A stretch of 64,000 nt of DNA, taken from positions 52,745,800 through 52,809,799 of the forward strand of contig OX381714.1 in the NCBI GenBank assembly GCA_947462335.1. Direction: 5' to 3'. The translations under genes and the position numbers were made by a program. The notes below the pieces were generated by a model. That model did no database searches and was not told the DNA's origin. It was given only the letters and a program-made list of their open reading frames with translations. The stretch's first letter is position 1. Every line of letters starts with the position of its first letter. This stretch comes from Harmothoe impar (Eukaryota; Annelida; Polychaeta; Phyllodocida; Polynoidae). Positions 31,295-43,817 of the stretch are shown piece by piece.

Positions 31295-34200
31295 TTAACA
31301 TCCGCCCATGCAGCCTCGGCGTCCAACACAGTCGGCGTCGCTGTCACACCTCTTGTCGACCCAGCACCAGCCGCCTCCATAACACTCCTGGTTACAATAG
31401 TACCGCACCTTCCACTGGAACATGGGGAGTAAGGGTTTAGTTTAATCTGTTTATTACTGTATATTGATGACACAAGAAGGTTCAAAGACATCTCCAGAAA
31501 CCGAAATGAAATGTGATAGTCTTCTTTTATATAAGTGGATACTAAGCCTGTATTTCCTTGTCCCTGGAAGTCAGTGACATGATTCTTGTCTTAAAATAAA
31601 GAGGGCTTTGAATTATTTTGTACTCGTATATATCAGCCTAGAGCGTTTATGATTCAGCTTAGAAAATATATATTTCTTTAATTTCTGAATATATCTGAAC
31701 GAATTCCTGCTGGATTAGCTATAAAGAGTCAAGATATCATGACGCATTCTATGTTTGTTAACTAGCTTATATTACAGTGTAAGTTCTAGACAGATACTCA
31801 TTTCCTAAAATATATACCACCAAGCAATTCTCAAAATCTCAAAACATTTGCCTAGAATGATACTTAGAGCTGATTACATACCGGGTGGTAGGAGCACTCA
31901 GTGGCCAGATCGTAACCTCCGTTAGCATCGAAACCATCCGCGTTAACAAATACGATCAGTTTGGAGTGAGTGTTGTCTGTCATTGTGGCCCTCAACTACA
32001 AAGTGAATGAATTATACTTCTTAACTGATATCCTACTTTATAGATAGTTCCAACTTAATCCATTATGAAAGTGTTCAAATTCAAAATGCGAAAATGACAC
32101 CGTGATTGGCGGTGATGAATCTGAAAGAAAGCTAGATACAATAGCCCTCGTACACAGAGAGAAAAAGCAGCATCAAAAGGGAGTCCAGGATACCTTAGGG
32201 GAGCCCAGGTCGCCTAAGGAAGCCTAAGTGACGCTCTGACTGACCTAAGGGAGTCACCTGGGTGAGTCATACAGCTCTCTGGGTCATATGACTCCCCCAA
32301 CTCTCCCTCCAGAGAGTTACCTAGGCTCCCTTAGGCGACCTGGACTCCCCTCTTTAGGGGAGTCATTCTAGAGGCAGCCTGGACTCCCTTTTGACGCTGT
32401 TTCTTCTCTCTGTGTAACTGATAGTGACTGTTTCAAAACATGTAAATTGTTAGATACCTTGACACCAAACTCGGTGCGTGTGTGCCAGCTGTCAGGTGCG
32501 AAGGGTCCGCCGTCATCCTCCAGATGGTTACACAGGTCCTTGTCTGTGGCGATGTGCCTCTCGTACACCTTTGGAAAATACCTTAGTTTGTCACTCTAAT
32601 TACATTTGATTAAACTCAATGAAAAGCTAAATTAGCTCTGAATTTATCTTATTTATTGTATTCGTAGGCCACAAGAGAACCCTTGATTGCTGGCCTGACT
32701 CGTTGTTGTGCAACCCAACCTCTTCGAAGGCATTTTATATCAGTGGCCTTGAAATATTTGCCACTAATCACAGACCAATCACTTTCATTGAGGACCATTT
32801 TTCAGTGCCTTTTATTTCCATATTCAGCTGCCATTTTAATTAGTGCAGTCATGAACTCCTATAGTACCCAGTTATCCATACAATAAGGGTTCATTTGCTA
32901 TATTTCTGTCAATTATGAATTTTTGTTATTAATCTCTACCGTTATACTTACCTTCATGTTGAATTTGACATTGTAGAGGTTTCGGTCAAAGGGAACGTGC
33001 CACATAACGACCACCTTGTGGTTGGTTCCCTCAATGTCGTATGACAGGACACCGACCGATCCACGAGCACTTCCTGAAAAAAAAAAAAACATGAAATAGG
33101 CTTTGTAAATCTCTCTGCTTTTCTTTTAAGAAAGTTGATTATTTATGAACATAGCCTGACAAGGTATTCCTCAAATAGTAGAGTGAAACTATCTCTATAA
33201 CCATTATAAAAATGTTATACAAATATTTACCAATTGCTTAACAGTTTAAGAATGTTCCCAGTGGGCACAGAACATTGAATCAACATTGAGAAACGGTTGT
33301 CAATGTTGATCCAATGTTGATTCAATGTTAATTCAATGTTGAATTTTGTGTTCACTGGGTTAGTGCTAGGATGAGGTATACCTTTTGTCATCATGGTGCA
33401 TTAATGCAACCCTGGTAAATAACTTGTCAAGGCTACATTCATGCATCATGCTGACCCTACAGATTTGATACATTCCTGAAGCATTACTTGCCAGCACGGA
33501 AATAGTGTATTATAAAACCAAAGGCCATACAGTATATTAATTAAAGCACTATTCCTTCAATCCTTTAATATTTATCTCAACTTTTCTTTAAGATCTAACA
33601 TAAAAATTAAAAAATCTAAAATATATTTCAGTGTCAATTCAATAGGCACCTCTAGTTTTCAGGAAGAGGTTCAGTGAGGTCTGGTTGCTGGGAACCTCCA
33701 TTGGCAGAGCGGCATGAGTGCCTCCGCTCGTCATCGCCCACTTAGGGTTAGACAGCAGAGCCTTACCCTCATTCACTACACCCACCGCACACCTGTAAAA
33801 TAATAGAACTTCTGAGGAATAGTTGCTTAGGGAGCGCTTCTTATTTAACCACAGGGGGGTGGTGAAATTCCACCACCCTTTTATCTAAACTAATGTGCTC
33901 AATTTCTTTTGAGAACAGGTAAACTTTCTTTGCGCCACCCCCTAAGTGGGATCGATTTTTCTTTTCACCTACCCTGGTATACATATCCCCCAAATCTACC
34001 ACCCCCCCTATTGTTAAAAAATGAGCACTCTTATTACCAAATCAGCAACGAATGTCGCAAGTGATACTCATGGAGAGAACTTCTGGAAATACTTTATTTG
34101 TTTTCATATTATTGTTTTGGGCAGAAAGGTAATTTTGCAGTTGTAAAGTATGAAATCAATTTGAATTATTACACAGCCCTCTGCTTTACAATGGCTTGCT

Positions 34201-36348
34201 ACTGCCACATTGTCCCTGATTCAAGCGAATAACCAAATGTGTCTTAATAACACACAATATGAGTATTACCTGGTGAGTTACATGCCAGAGCTGCATTCAT
34301 GCATAATGACAAGCTAGGGCAAGATGTGTCCATACATTATGCAATCCTTAAACAAACTTACCTTCTGTCATGCATCAGCTCCCCAGACTTCATGACTTCA
34401 TTGAGTGCCTGGTCTACTTTAGTGAACTCTGCACTCTTCAGCACCTCCCCAGGGTAGTACTTGGGTGGGAAGATCTGTACAATATAAAATAACATACTGA
34501 TTGTAGAAACCAAGCAAAACCTAGTAAAACCTAGCAAATTGAAACAAGGTACAAATATGACAATACATGGGTCTATACAAGTGAGCAAAGAGCATTGAAT
34601 CAACATAGATAATAGATTCAATGTTGATTAGATGTTGATTCAATGTGAACTTAATTTTGTGCCAACTGCCCAGTGGGCAAACTTTAGTTGATTCAATGTT
34701 GATTCAACGTGTGTAATGACATGATATCAACAGTTGATACAGGGTTGTCATTTGGTTGATATTGATGAGGTCATCAACGTTGATCATTCATCAGTGATTT
34801 AACATTGATATGGCCATTGTGAATCAACAATGAATAAACATAATAAATGATGATTTACATTGATTTAATACTGACTGCTGTTGGTTAATTTGAGATCAAG
34901 AATATAATCATGTCGCTCAACCTAAATGCAGTATTCTTATGTAGATGCATTCGTCACAATTTATATATTTTTCATTACAACATCCTCCCCCCCATTTTTC
35001 TAAGATTAAATGCTAATTCTAGCACCATCTAGGGCAGGGGTACAGGAATGACCTCTGGTGATCACACTAAGAGGCATTCATATCCATTTCAAACTGACCT
35101 GGTCAGGACCGAGGCTTTATATATTATTCTTAGCAACATAAAGGGTGTCTTACCGAAACCATGCATTTATTCTTGTCATTTAATTCCAAATGTCAACCAA
35201 ATGCACACACCATTAGGGAAAATAGATGTAGCATGTAGATAGATTTGCTAAGGAGTAGGTTGTGGAGGCACCTAGTGGGAAAGGCTGGAAACACATGGTT
35301 GATTCAAGGTTGATATCCAAACATTGCATCAATGTTGAAACAGGTGTTTGGTTGACAACGTTGAAATAGTAACATTGCATCAATGTTGAAAACATGTTGA
35401 TCTACCCTGTAACCCTTTATCAACCAGTTGTCAATGTTGAATCAAGGTTTTGTGCCCACTGGGTGAAATGGCTAAAGGTTCAATTATGGATTCATCATAA
35501 AAACAACAGTTAAGAAGAGGGTAACATATCGACAAACTACGTGTGCTTCTATTTTCAACAGACAGTTTAGGGACCATTGATTCTAAGACACTTTAATAGT
35601 TGCATGTACATTAACCACACTGAATGTGGTAAAATCTCAATGATTATGATATACATTTTTCATACATATTTAATGCTTTTTGAGTTTATTGCAAAATATC
35701 TGAAATCTACAAAACATCTGTCTGAATAGTATCATGACATTGTTTTAGTTGATGAGAAAGGAGAAAGACTTTTATGAATGTACAATTGGCAACTAAATAT
35801 TTACAGGTCCATGATAATACTCACATCGATAAATGGTTGTGGCTCTGGCTGTCCATACATGGGGTCTATTTGCATATCCCGCTTAGGAGGTGTCCTCCTG
35901 TCATGACCTTTTATCTTGTGACCTTGGTATGACCTTGGATGAGCAGTCACTGCCAGCCCTATGAGCAGACTGTGAGCAATAGAACAGGCAAAAAGTGAAA
36001 ATTGCGGTACAATGTGGAAAACAGTGGAAATTGGATAAATATGTGTGTAAGTGAAAACTGAAATAGAATGAGTCCTATAAGCATAATACTATTACTGTTA
36101 TATCAATAATGTTATTAAAAGTTGTCAAAACCACTATGATCCAAAACTAAATGATCCCCGAAGTTTATATCAAGAGATTCTAACATACAGCAAAAAAAAT
36201 AGTAAAGAGGAAATTAAATTTAAAAAAAGTAAAACAGGATAATTTCTGAATTTGAAACCAGCTGCCACATCGTTATCAAATTACAATAGTAAAAGGAGAA
36301 ATTTAAAACACCATTATATACATACCAAAAGGTAAACAGAGTCAACAT
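31295..36348 (-). CDS. Gene C: actinoporin-like secreted protein with cysteine-rich tail, complete, 8 exons
   Basis: Exons are 36348-36326, 35969-35825, 34474-34362, 33792-33650, 33073-32952, 32568-32458, 31995-31882 and 31414-31295. They sum to 891 nt, 296 residues plus stop. Exon sizes equal those of B except exon 2 (145 nt), which codes for a longer, basic pro-region (GHKIKGHDRRTPPKR). Fold segments are CAVGVVNEGKALL, GSVGVLSYDIEGTNHK, VPFDRNLYNVKFN, DSWHTRTEFGVK and HSKLIVFVNADGFDA. The tail has the same eight-cysteine spacing as B with GGGWCWV conserved. The exon-4 donor is weak (AG|GTGCCT) and the exon-6 acceptor is AAG, so splicing efficiency is a question. Intron 6 holds a MITE and intron 4 another. 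A TATA box lies 76 bp before the ATG. Confidence 0.87.
32151..32416. repeat. Palindromic MITE in intron 6 of gene C
   Basis: The ends TACACAGAGAG and CTCTCTGTGTA are inverted. The body contains long inverted copies of AAAAGGGAGTCCAGG and repeated CCTAAGGGAGTC / GACTCCCTTAGG segments, so nearly the whole element can fold on itself. Confidence 0.85.
33257..33359. repeat. MITE of the CCCAGTGGGCAC family
   Basis: The ends are CCCAGTGGGCACA and TGTTCACTGGG. The interior is a run of ATTGAATCAACATTG and its complement. Complete relatives lie at 45403-45499; degenerate ones at 34583-34860 and 35282-35463. Confidence 0.85.
34583..34860. repeat. Degenerate CCCAGTGGGCAC-family fold-back cluster in intron 2 of gene C
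   Basis: The cluster has several TTGATTCAATGTTGATT units in both orientations around GCCCAGTGGGCA at about 34668. Confidence 0.65.
35282..35463. repeat. CCCAGTGGGCAC-family element in intron 2 of gene C
   Basis: GTTGATTCAAGGTTGAT-type units end with GTTTTGTGCCCACTGGG. The left end is eroded. Confidence 0.65.
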
Positions 36349-36423
36349 GTTTGCTGTGGCTGCTTGTACCTATGACTTGTAATAAGCCAGGTGTAACTGT
36401 ACTTATGACTAACACTACAGCAA

Positions 36424-36431
36424 CCTTTATA
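36424..36431 (-). promoter_or_regulatory. TATA box of gene C
   Basis: TATAAAGG on the minus strand lies 76 bp upstream of the ATG at 36348. The conserved GATA-containing block (36451-36490) lies just upstream of it. Confidence 0.5.
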
Positions 36432-36450
36432 ATCACATCCTCTTCCGCAC

Positions 36451-36490
36451 ACATTGAATGTTCTCACGATTGTTAAATAGTTATCAATTT
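36451..36490 (-). promoter_or_regulatory. Conserved upstream block of gene C with GATA motif
   Basis: ACATTGAATGTTCTCACGAT is followed by TGTTAAATAGTTATCAATTT. This is the more diverged member of the block shared by A-D. Confidence 0.4.
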
Positions 36491-36971
36491 GACCACAGAT
36501 AAGGAGTTTCGTCAAAGCTTATCACTTCTAGATGTCGGCATGGGACATAATATTACCTTATAATGAACTGAATAACAGGAACAACCTCACCTTCTCTAAT
36601 TATAACGTTTTTAATTTGATATTTTCAAACTAAGGACAGCACACATTAGTGATTTCTCGAAAGTGCTACTAACAGGTAGTTAAAGGGCCAGCAAACTCAA
36701 CCTAAATCGTAAAATTCTCTGGCAGGGTTGTTGAGTTTATATAACACTCCAGTTATATTTAGAATCCCCCAAACAGAATCCACCACATGCAGGTATATCC
36801 TAGCCCTGTGAGCCTGTATTCCCCAGCACCAGTACCCCATGTAAAAAAGGCTCAGGCAACCAACAAATAGTTTGCTTGTTGTTCCTTTCCAGCAGTCCTC
36901 TGGTCTAGACAAGTTGCACTGGTGTGACCAGCAGTTGCACTCTGCCAGTGGTATAGTATTTAACCAATAAT

Positions 36972-39900
36972 ATACCCTTGAAACAAATTCACGTGAATTC
37001 CCCCTGAATAACACGGGTTGAACTGGGGTCAGTCCCGGGATTAACCCGGGTTATATTCCCGTGATATCACGGGATTCTGTGAGCAAAAAATCCCGTTATA
37101 TCACGGGATTCTCGGAATCCCGTGATATAACAGGTTTATCAAGAGTTATCACTGGTTAATCAAGAGATATCACGGGATTTTCACAGGATTTCACGATAAA
37201 GTCCCCTTATATAACTTAAAAATCACTAGATTTATAGATTAATATGGTCTTCTACTCATGACATAACTACATTTTTATTCGCCATAATACCCTACCCATA
37301 AATACTGTAGCATTTTATCATATGATATATACATGGTCTAATATTGCATAGCTGTAATAATACTACAGTACATTTATATCCTTTATCATAAAAACGATTA
37401 TTCAATTATTGATATAGATGGGACAAAAGTCATAAAGAAAATAACAGACACTACTGGTGATTTTCAATTTTTATTTGACATATTAGCATTTCTGCATCTA
37501 GCATATCCAATCAGCATTGCCTCTGTGGGGGCAAATTAAAAATCATTGTAGATAAGCCATCATCTTTTCCCGAACCTCCACACTGCTCCTGAACACATGT
37601 AACCTGCAAATATATAGAACAATTGTTAATAAATGTAGGCTGTTTGGTATGATTAGAATACATAAGGGACCATTCAAGTATGACATCATAAATGTTGAGG
37701 CATTTTCCAAGACCCTTATTGCATTTTACAATATTATTTCAACGTTGTAGCAGTCTGCAGCCTTTAATCTGATGATACATGGTACATGTATATGACAAGA
37801 TCATTCAAAATGATATGTCTCTATTTATAATATAGTGATTGTGTGCATTGATTGTAATGGGGTAAGATATGGTATCAACCACGTGGCGTTTGTTTGCCTG
37901 CACAGTTTTATTATTAGGTGCAATCTATGTTTCGAATCTCCCCTGTAACACTTTATGCATGGATGGCCTTCACGATCGCAATCTATCAAAGGTACTTTAT
38001 AATTGAGGTGTACTGGTACACTTGGTGGATGTAATATAATAATGTAATATAACGTGGAAGATCATTCTGTATCTTAATGAGGGAAAAATGGTCAGGGATT
38101 AAATAGGCAAATCTCAGTACCCCTCCAGTGACCCCTAGTCGGAGTGGAGCCGTGATAGCTACTCAGCCCTATGTAAAAGGACAGTGGGGGTTTTAAAGGG
38201 AATTGCTAGTTTCTAAACAGAAGCCATCTGGTGGAAAAAATCGAAGCTCATGAAAAGTATTCTTTAAGCTGTATTCATATTCCTACATAGACCACTTTCC
38301 CTAAATCAACTATTTATATTTGCTATTTTGACAGTATACCTCCATTGTTCACATATATTCACTGCTAGGACACCCATAGGATCCTATAGTTAAGGCAAAA
38401 GAAATATTTTTCCAAAATTCATGCCTGTCTCATTTCATCCATGACCCCCTGTTTTATTAAGAAGGGGATTATCCAAGACAGATAATGTGAAAATGCTGTT
38501 TTCCCATTTATTTCTATGGTTAAGGTACTCCCTTCCTAAAATGGCCTTATCATGAAAGTTAGTTCCGTGTCATGGCAATTTTTTTTGATTTTCTATTAGA
38601 TAATACATCAAACTAACATAATCCTGAGTTATATGCAAAAGTCAATAGAACATCAGTAATCCTGCGACAAGTAGCAAGTCCCTTCAATTAAGTCTGCTAT
38701 ATAGTTACTAAAATTGTCAGGCTTTAGCCCATCTTCACTGATTTAAACATACCACATTGCTATAAAAATTGGTAAACATCGAGAATATCCCTTTATAATT
38801 CACATATTATGGAAATTTAGGGGGAGATTTAGGGGGAGATTTGAGAAGTAGATTACAGCTAGTAATAAAATTGAAAACAAACGCAATGTGGGGATACTGT
38901 ACGATACTTTGTAGGGTATATCTGTGACACGTAATACCATACCTAATGAGTATATGAACCATATCTCACCCAGTTAAAATATGAATATGAAAATTATTAT
39001 AAAGATAGATATAAAGATATTTCTAAATGAGATCCATACTGTAGTATGCTTGTACCATGTATTAGTAAAGGGTAAATTTCATGACTTTGCAAAATCGGAC
39101 TTTTTGCTAATCAACCATTTGAGACTGAATAGCTTCATTGGAAAAGCCTTGACATAGATTTAGGGGGTAGGTACTCTTAGAATTATTATAAGACAAATAT
39201 TAACGACATTATGACGGCTCCATGTGGTGCCATTTGGCGTAGCGGACACATACAAACTTTCACGGACCATACACTTCACCACTGACTGCCTGCTCAAGGT
39301 ATCCTGCTCAATGGGCCATGATATATACTGCTGGGCGGCCTCCATACGAGTGGTTGACCCGGTCTGGAATGGTGCACAAACAATCTGATAATTATAGCAG
39401 AGGTTTCTTCTGCTGCTACGTCACAGGGCCTGGACTGGCAGGCAAACACAGGCCACCACGTGGTTGGGTAGTTTCACCATGATAATACCATTACCCCTTA
39501 CTGTATTTGAATACATTCTAATTGGGCCCTGATAATATTCAGTATTCACTATAATGATACTACATGGTACATGTATAAGACAGTGTCGATCTCATTTACA
39601 GAGGTATGCCTATTTTTATGATAATTCCTATCAGTGTATCAATTTTACTGGGTGAGATATGGTTCACCCTATAATAATATAATACCCTATAAAGTATCAA
39701 CCACGTGACATTTGTTTGCCCCCACTGCTCTATTATTAGGTGCAATCTGCAACTCTAACTCGCCCTATTTGTGCAATGATAATCATTAAGAGATGATAGA
39801 TATCAAAATGTGTGCACTGCCAGAGGAAATGGTACGACTACAACAGTGCATTATTACCCAGGTATTCTGGTAGGTCTACCGATGGTCAGTTATTTACACT

Positions 39901-41493
39901 TGATACCTAGGTGCAGTCGTGAGACTGAGCCATATGTAACTCAATCTATTAGTGGCAGGGGCTGCCTACTGGAGGTTCCAATATTACCAGAGGTATGGCC
40001 AAGTAGTAGCAGGTCATACAAGTGCATGCTCACGCCTTTCTCTCTGCAAAGAAATTGGAATATCAATGGTACTAAATAACAGAACAAAATTAATTCATTG
40101 GTGGTGTATTCCACGAAAATGACTTCACATGACATTGTTATCAAAATGTGTGTACTGCCAGAGAAAATGGTACGACTACAACAATGCATTATTGCATATA
40201 TTTCTATTTCCCAATGATACATCAATAGTATGATGTAGAGACACAAAATTAATAGTGGAAAATTAACTGTGAAATTATACTTACATCTTCTTGGGTATAT
40301 TTTGGAGTATGTGAGACGACTTGGGTGACAGGTCTGCCCCCACCAAGAGCTTGACCAGGTGTGGCAGCCGTACCACACTTCCCCAATGCTGTAACTTGTA
40401 GAGCTATAGTTTGGAAGTGATCAGTCTGTGTGTCGAGTGGGGGGCCTCTTTCAATTGACCAATGTGTAGCAAGATGTATGCATCGGCCTACACATAGCTG
40501 TTATTCACAATCTCAACCATGTCCTTGCATGAAGGGCCCTCCCAGACATCAATTGTTATTAGATATCCACAGGTCACAAAGGCAGGGGGGGGGCAGGCGG
40601 GCGGTCCTAGTCTGGAAGGTGTAGGCCCTAAATGTCAGGAGTTATGTACATGTGTACATGTATGCAGAATCCAATTAATAATTAGTTTAGTCTATACGTG
40701 GTATATAGATGTAAGTATCATCAAGAACGTCACTCTTAACCACTAAACCTGCATGATAATTACTAGCTGTTATTCTGAATCTATTACACCCCCTTACTAC
40801 AAACAACAAAATGACCACTCCCACAGTCCTGGACAGGGTGGGCGACCTCAATATTCCTATAAGTACGTTTCTAAAATTAGAAGGTCAGGCCACCCATAAC
40901 ATGGGCACGCGCTCTGAGCTAGGGATTGCCCATTTATCAACATAGGGGGGAGGCTCCTTGTTTTTGGATTCAGTTAGTCTTGCTTTTTATCTAATGAGGT
41001 AGAAATTGGGATATATTCTTCAACAGTATTAAATGGAAATTCCTTTGCTTGACCATACTGCATTATGCGTGTATTTAATGTTGCTCTATATTGTAGCATT
41101 ACCCTTGAGAGTTTTATACCAATTAGTCTTAATTATAAGTAGGATAAACATATATTCTTGTCTATTTATAGTCTGTATTGATCAGAATAGCAAAGCTGGA
41201 AATGAGACAAATAATTTGACAACTATTGTAAACCTGATTACTATTACATCTTCCGGAGGGCTCAGGGAATTAAACAATAATTATACAAACCCCCCTCCAT
41301 ATCTGGTAATAAGTGACCTGCCCCTTGGGTACTTACAACAGGTTTGTCCTACTTATTGACTGGGGCAAATCCCGTGATTTTACAGGATTTTACAGGGTAA
41401 ATCACGACTTTTAATCTCGGGATTTCACGTGAAATTTTGCTCACAGAATCCCCAAAAAATCACGTGAATTTCTCGTTATTTGTTACCAGGGTA
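36972..41493. mobile_element. Large non-autonomous DNA transposon (inverted ends, no transposase seen)
   Basis: The left end TACCCTTGAAACAAATTCAC is matched in inverse by the right end, which reads TACCCTGGTAACAAATAACG on the minus strand and continues to TTCACGTGAA-like sequence. Both ends are followed inward by CACGGGATT/AATCCCGTG repeats (37020-37190; 41365-41470). The interior has AT-rich unique sequence and repeated ACCACGTGGC-TTTGTTTGCC segments at about 37877, 39698 and (inverted) 39427. No long ORF occurs. A TA target duplication is possible. The ends could instead belong to two separate small elements. Confidence 0.45.
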
Positions 41494-41903
41494 TGGATAA
41501 CAGGCACACGAGGGCCTATATGCGTATATAACGCCCGAGGTGCGAAGCACCGAGGGTGTTATATACGTATATAGGCCCAAGTGTGCCTGTTATCCATATA
41601 TTATTAGGTTTATTATACGATTTATTGACTCAAATGTCCTTATTTACCTTTAAAACGTCCTAATTTCGCCATTTTGAATGATATCTAAGTCGTCTTGTAC
41701 AGAGGGTGCAGTCGCCATGTTGTGGAAATCTTCAGTAGCAAGCTAGGCGCAGGGAGCAGTCATTATTTCAAATCGAACATACCCTCAGTATTAACTTATA
41801 CGACTGTACTCCCGCGTCGCCACCTGCCGTTTTGGTTACTAACTGCTCCCCTGTATACTTCAATATAGGCAGCATTTCCCTACTCTTCTACCAGTGCCAG
41901 AAA

Positions 41904-41968
41904 TGAATGGGCGCCAGAGTGTTCGCCTCACACACCAGAGATCCCCGGTTCGAATCCGAGTGGAAACG
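41904..41968 (+). repeat. tRNA-Val(CAC)-like sequence, probably SINE head or tRNA pseudogene
   Basis: GTGTTCGCCTCACACACCAG resembles a tRNA-Val anticodon arm. A perfect B box (GGTTCGAATCC) and a GTGGAAACG 3' end follow, but the 5' acceptor half and D arm are poorly matched. It is not accepted as a working tRNA gene. Confidence 0.5.
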
Positions 41969-42211
41969 TACCATTTCTTACCTGCCTATATTTATGTGAA
42001 AAAAAATCCCTAGAATTATTTTAACGAATAGATAAGTAAAGTCCAACTACTACCTTTATTGTAAAAAAGAAATTATAAAAATAATTTGATTTTAGGAGAA
42101 GTTATAACAAAAAGTGTAAAAATTGCTGTATCTCTGTTAATATAAGAGCTAGAGGCTTGAGAATGTGTCTGTAGACTTCTTGTTTTACTCCCTGCTTCTG
42201 TATGGCCAGCA

Positions 42212-42279
42212 CGGCCTGGTGGATAGGGCGTTGGACTCATAGTCTTGCGGCCCCGGGTTCGATCCTCCGACGAAACGTA
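42212..42279 (+). repeat. tRNA-like sequence (CAT anticodon position), probably SINE head
   Basis: GGCCTGGTGGATAGGGCGTT resembles a D arm, GGACTCATAGTC an anticodon loop with CAT, and GGGTTCGATCC a B box. The acceptor stem does not pair well. Confidence 0.45.
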
Positions 42280-42390
42280 GGATTTTAACTGTAAATATTC
42301 ACCTCAATCGTGCTGTTATCGTGTGATAACAGAACTGAGTTATCCATAAAAAGCACGATCAGAGCCCCAATCGTATAATAATGAGTACTA

Positions 42391-43817
42391 GTGCTACCCA
42401 CCAGTGTACTAACTGCCACCAGTGTGCCCACAGAAAACGGTATACTCCCCCTTGAAAAGGCCACATGCTATTATTTTGGGTAAAAAAAGAGCATCTATAC
42501 ACAACGATATCATTGCACAATGTGTATACCTACAAGCCAATATGTAATCATCAAATCTAAGAGGGTGCTATAGTTTTATCATTCTTTTATAGACTATTTA
42601 ATTCCAAGCAAAGCCTGATACATGGTCCCCTTACTGAAGTCACCTGGCCAGGACAGCATGATCACCTGGTCCCACTGCTCACTGCACCCTTCACCCATAC
42701 ACTGTAAAAAATGTATATGAACTTTAAACACTTTCACCCCAACATATAGATGGCAAAATCTAATCTTTTATCTGTAAACATGTGCAGGAATATGGCCGCC
42801 AGTGATGGGTGAGCTGCACCAGTGAAAAATGGTGTGTGATGGCAGTTTGGCTAGCCCACTGGTATTATTCTCCTACTCCTTCTACAGGCTCTCGCCCATA
42901 TACAGGCTCTTCTTAGTCAGTACCTATAGTGTTGTTTAACATCCATGGTAATTTAGATAATGTCCACAATAATGAGTAAATAGTGCTGTCCAGAATATTC
43001 CAGTGAGCCAGCCAAACTGGCCTTGCCCACTATTGTTTCACTTTTGTAGGCCCATCCATCACCAGGGGCCATATCCCTGTAGCTGCTGACAGAAGAACGT
43101 GCTTAGATGCTGAGATTTAGTGAAAGTGTTAAACTTTAATGTGTTTGGATAAATTTATGTGTTTAAATTAGAAACACTTTTTACAGTGTATGTCTGAAGG
43201 CTGTTAGCACACTCAGTCTGCTAGCAGGCCTTTGGTGTGCATGGGGACTTGTTTACAGCCACATCTGAAGGGTCACCTGGATTGGGGTAAAATCACCTGG
43301 GTCACATACTTTTGCCCTCTGGTGTAAAACTTGTGAAGTAAAAATCGATCTGGAATTTGAGTAGCACAGTTTAGTAGCAGAGTTATGAACTACATGCTCT
43401 ACTCCTAGATGTCTAACCCTTTAAGCTAGGCCATCAAGTGTTCCAAACTACATCAAAGTACCCTATAGCTATTGCCTAAACCGCCTCGCATTCCATCAGT
43501 ATCCGTCATAAATAGAAACATTAACACACAAAATATTTATATAAGAATAAGGAGAGGCTGAGAACAGCTAGAGATTAACACAGAACCTTTATTCATAAGT
43601 GCATGAAGACCTGGGCAATTCGAATGTCAGACTGATCCTAATTATAAATTGGTAGAATTTGTAGAGTAACGCGCCACGGCTGCACGCATGCATCATGCTG
43701 AAACTCCTGTAGGGTCATCACATAGCTTGAATACAGCCCTGGTTACTGGATATGGCCACATCCATGCATCATAACAATAAAAAGCACAATGCTATATGTT
43801 ATATGATTCATAGAGGG
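42391..43817. other. 3' flank of gene D
   Basis: No gene was seen. AATAAA on the minus strand at 43593-43588 is the likely polyadenylation signal of gene D, in the same CACAGAACCTTTATT context as B. ACACTGTAAAAA..TTTTTACAGTGTA inverted motifs at 42710 and 43176 may delimit another small element. Confidence 0.5.

Larger units (their letters stand above)
41494..42390. repeat. Composite repeat with tRNA-like segments
   Basis: It begins with a palindrome around ATATACGTATATAGGCCC (GGATAACAGGCACACG and its complement, 41494-41580). It contains two tRNA-like segments and ends with a GTTATCGTGTGATAAC hairpin and AGTTATCCAT. It is probably a SINE-like or fold-back element. Confidence 0.5.

Noticed and set aside
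41033..41359. 108-residue plus-strand ORF
   Set aside because: It lies in AT-rich repeat sequence with no family resemblance and no splice context.
41904..42279. Functional tRNA genes
   Set aside because: B boxes are good but acceptor stems do not pair, so these are more likely tRNA-derived repeats.
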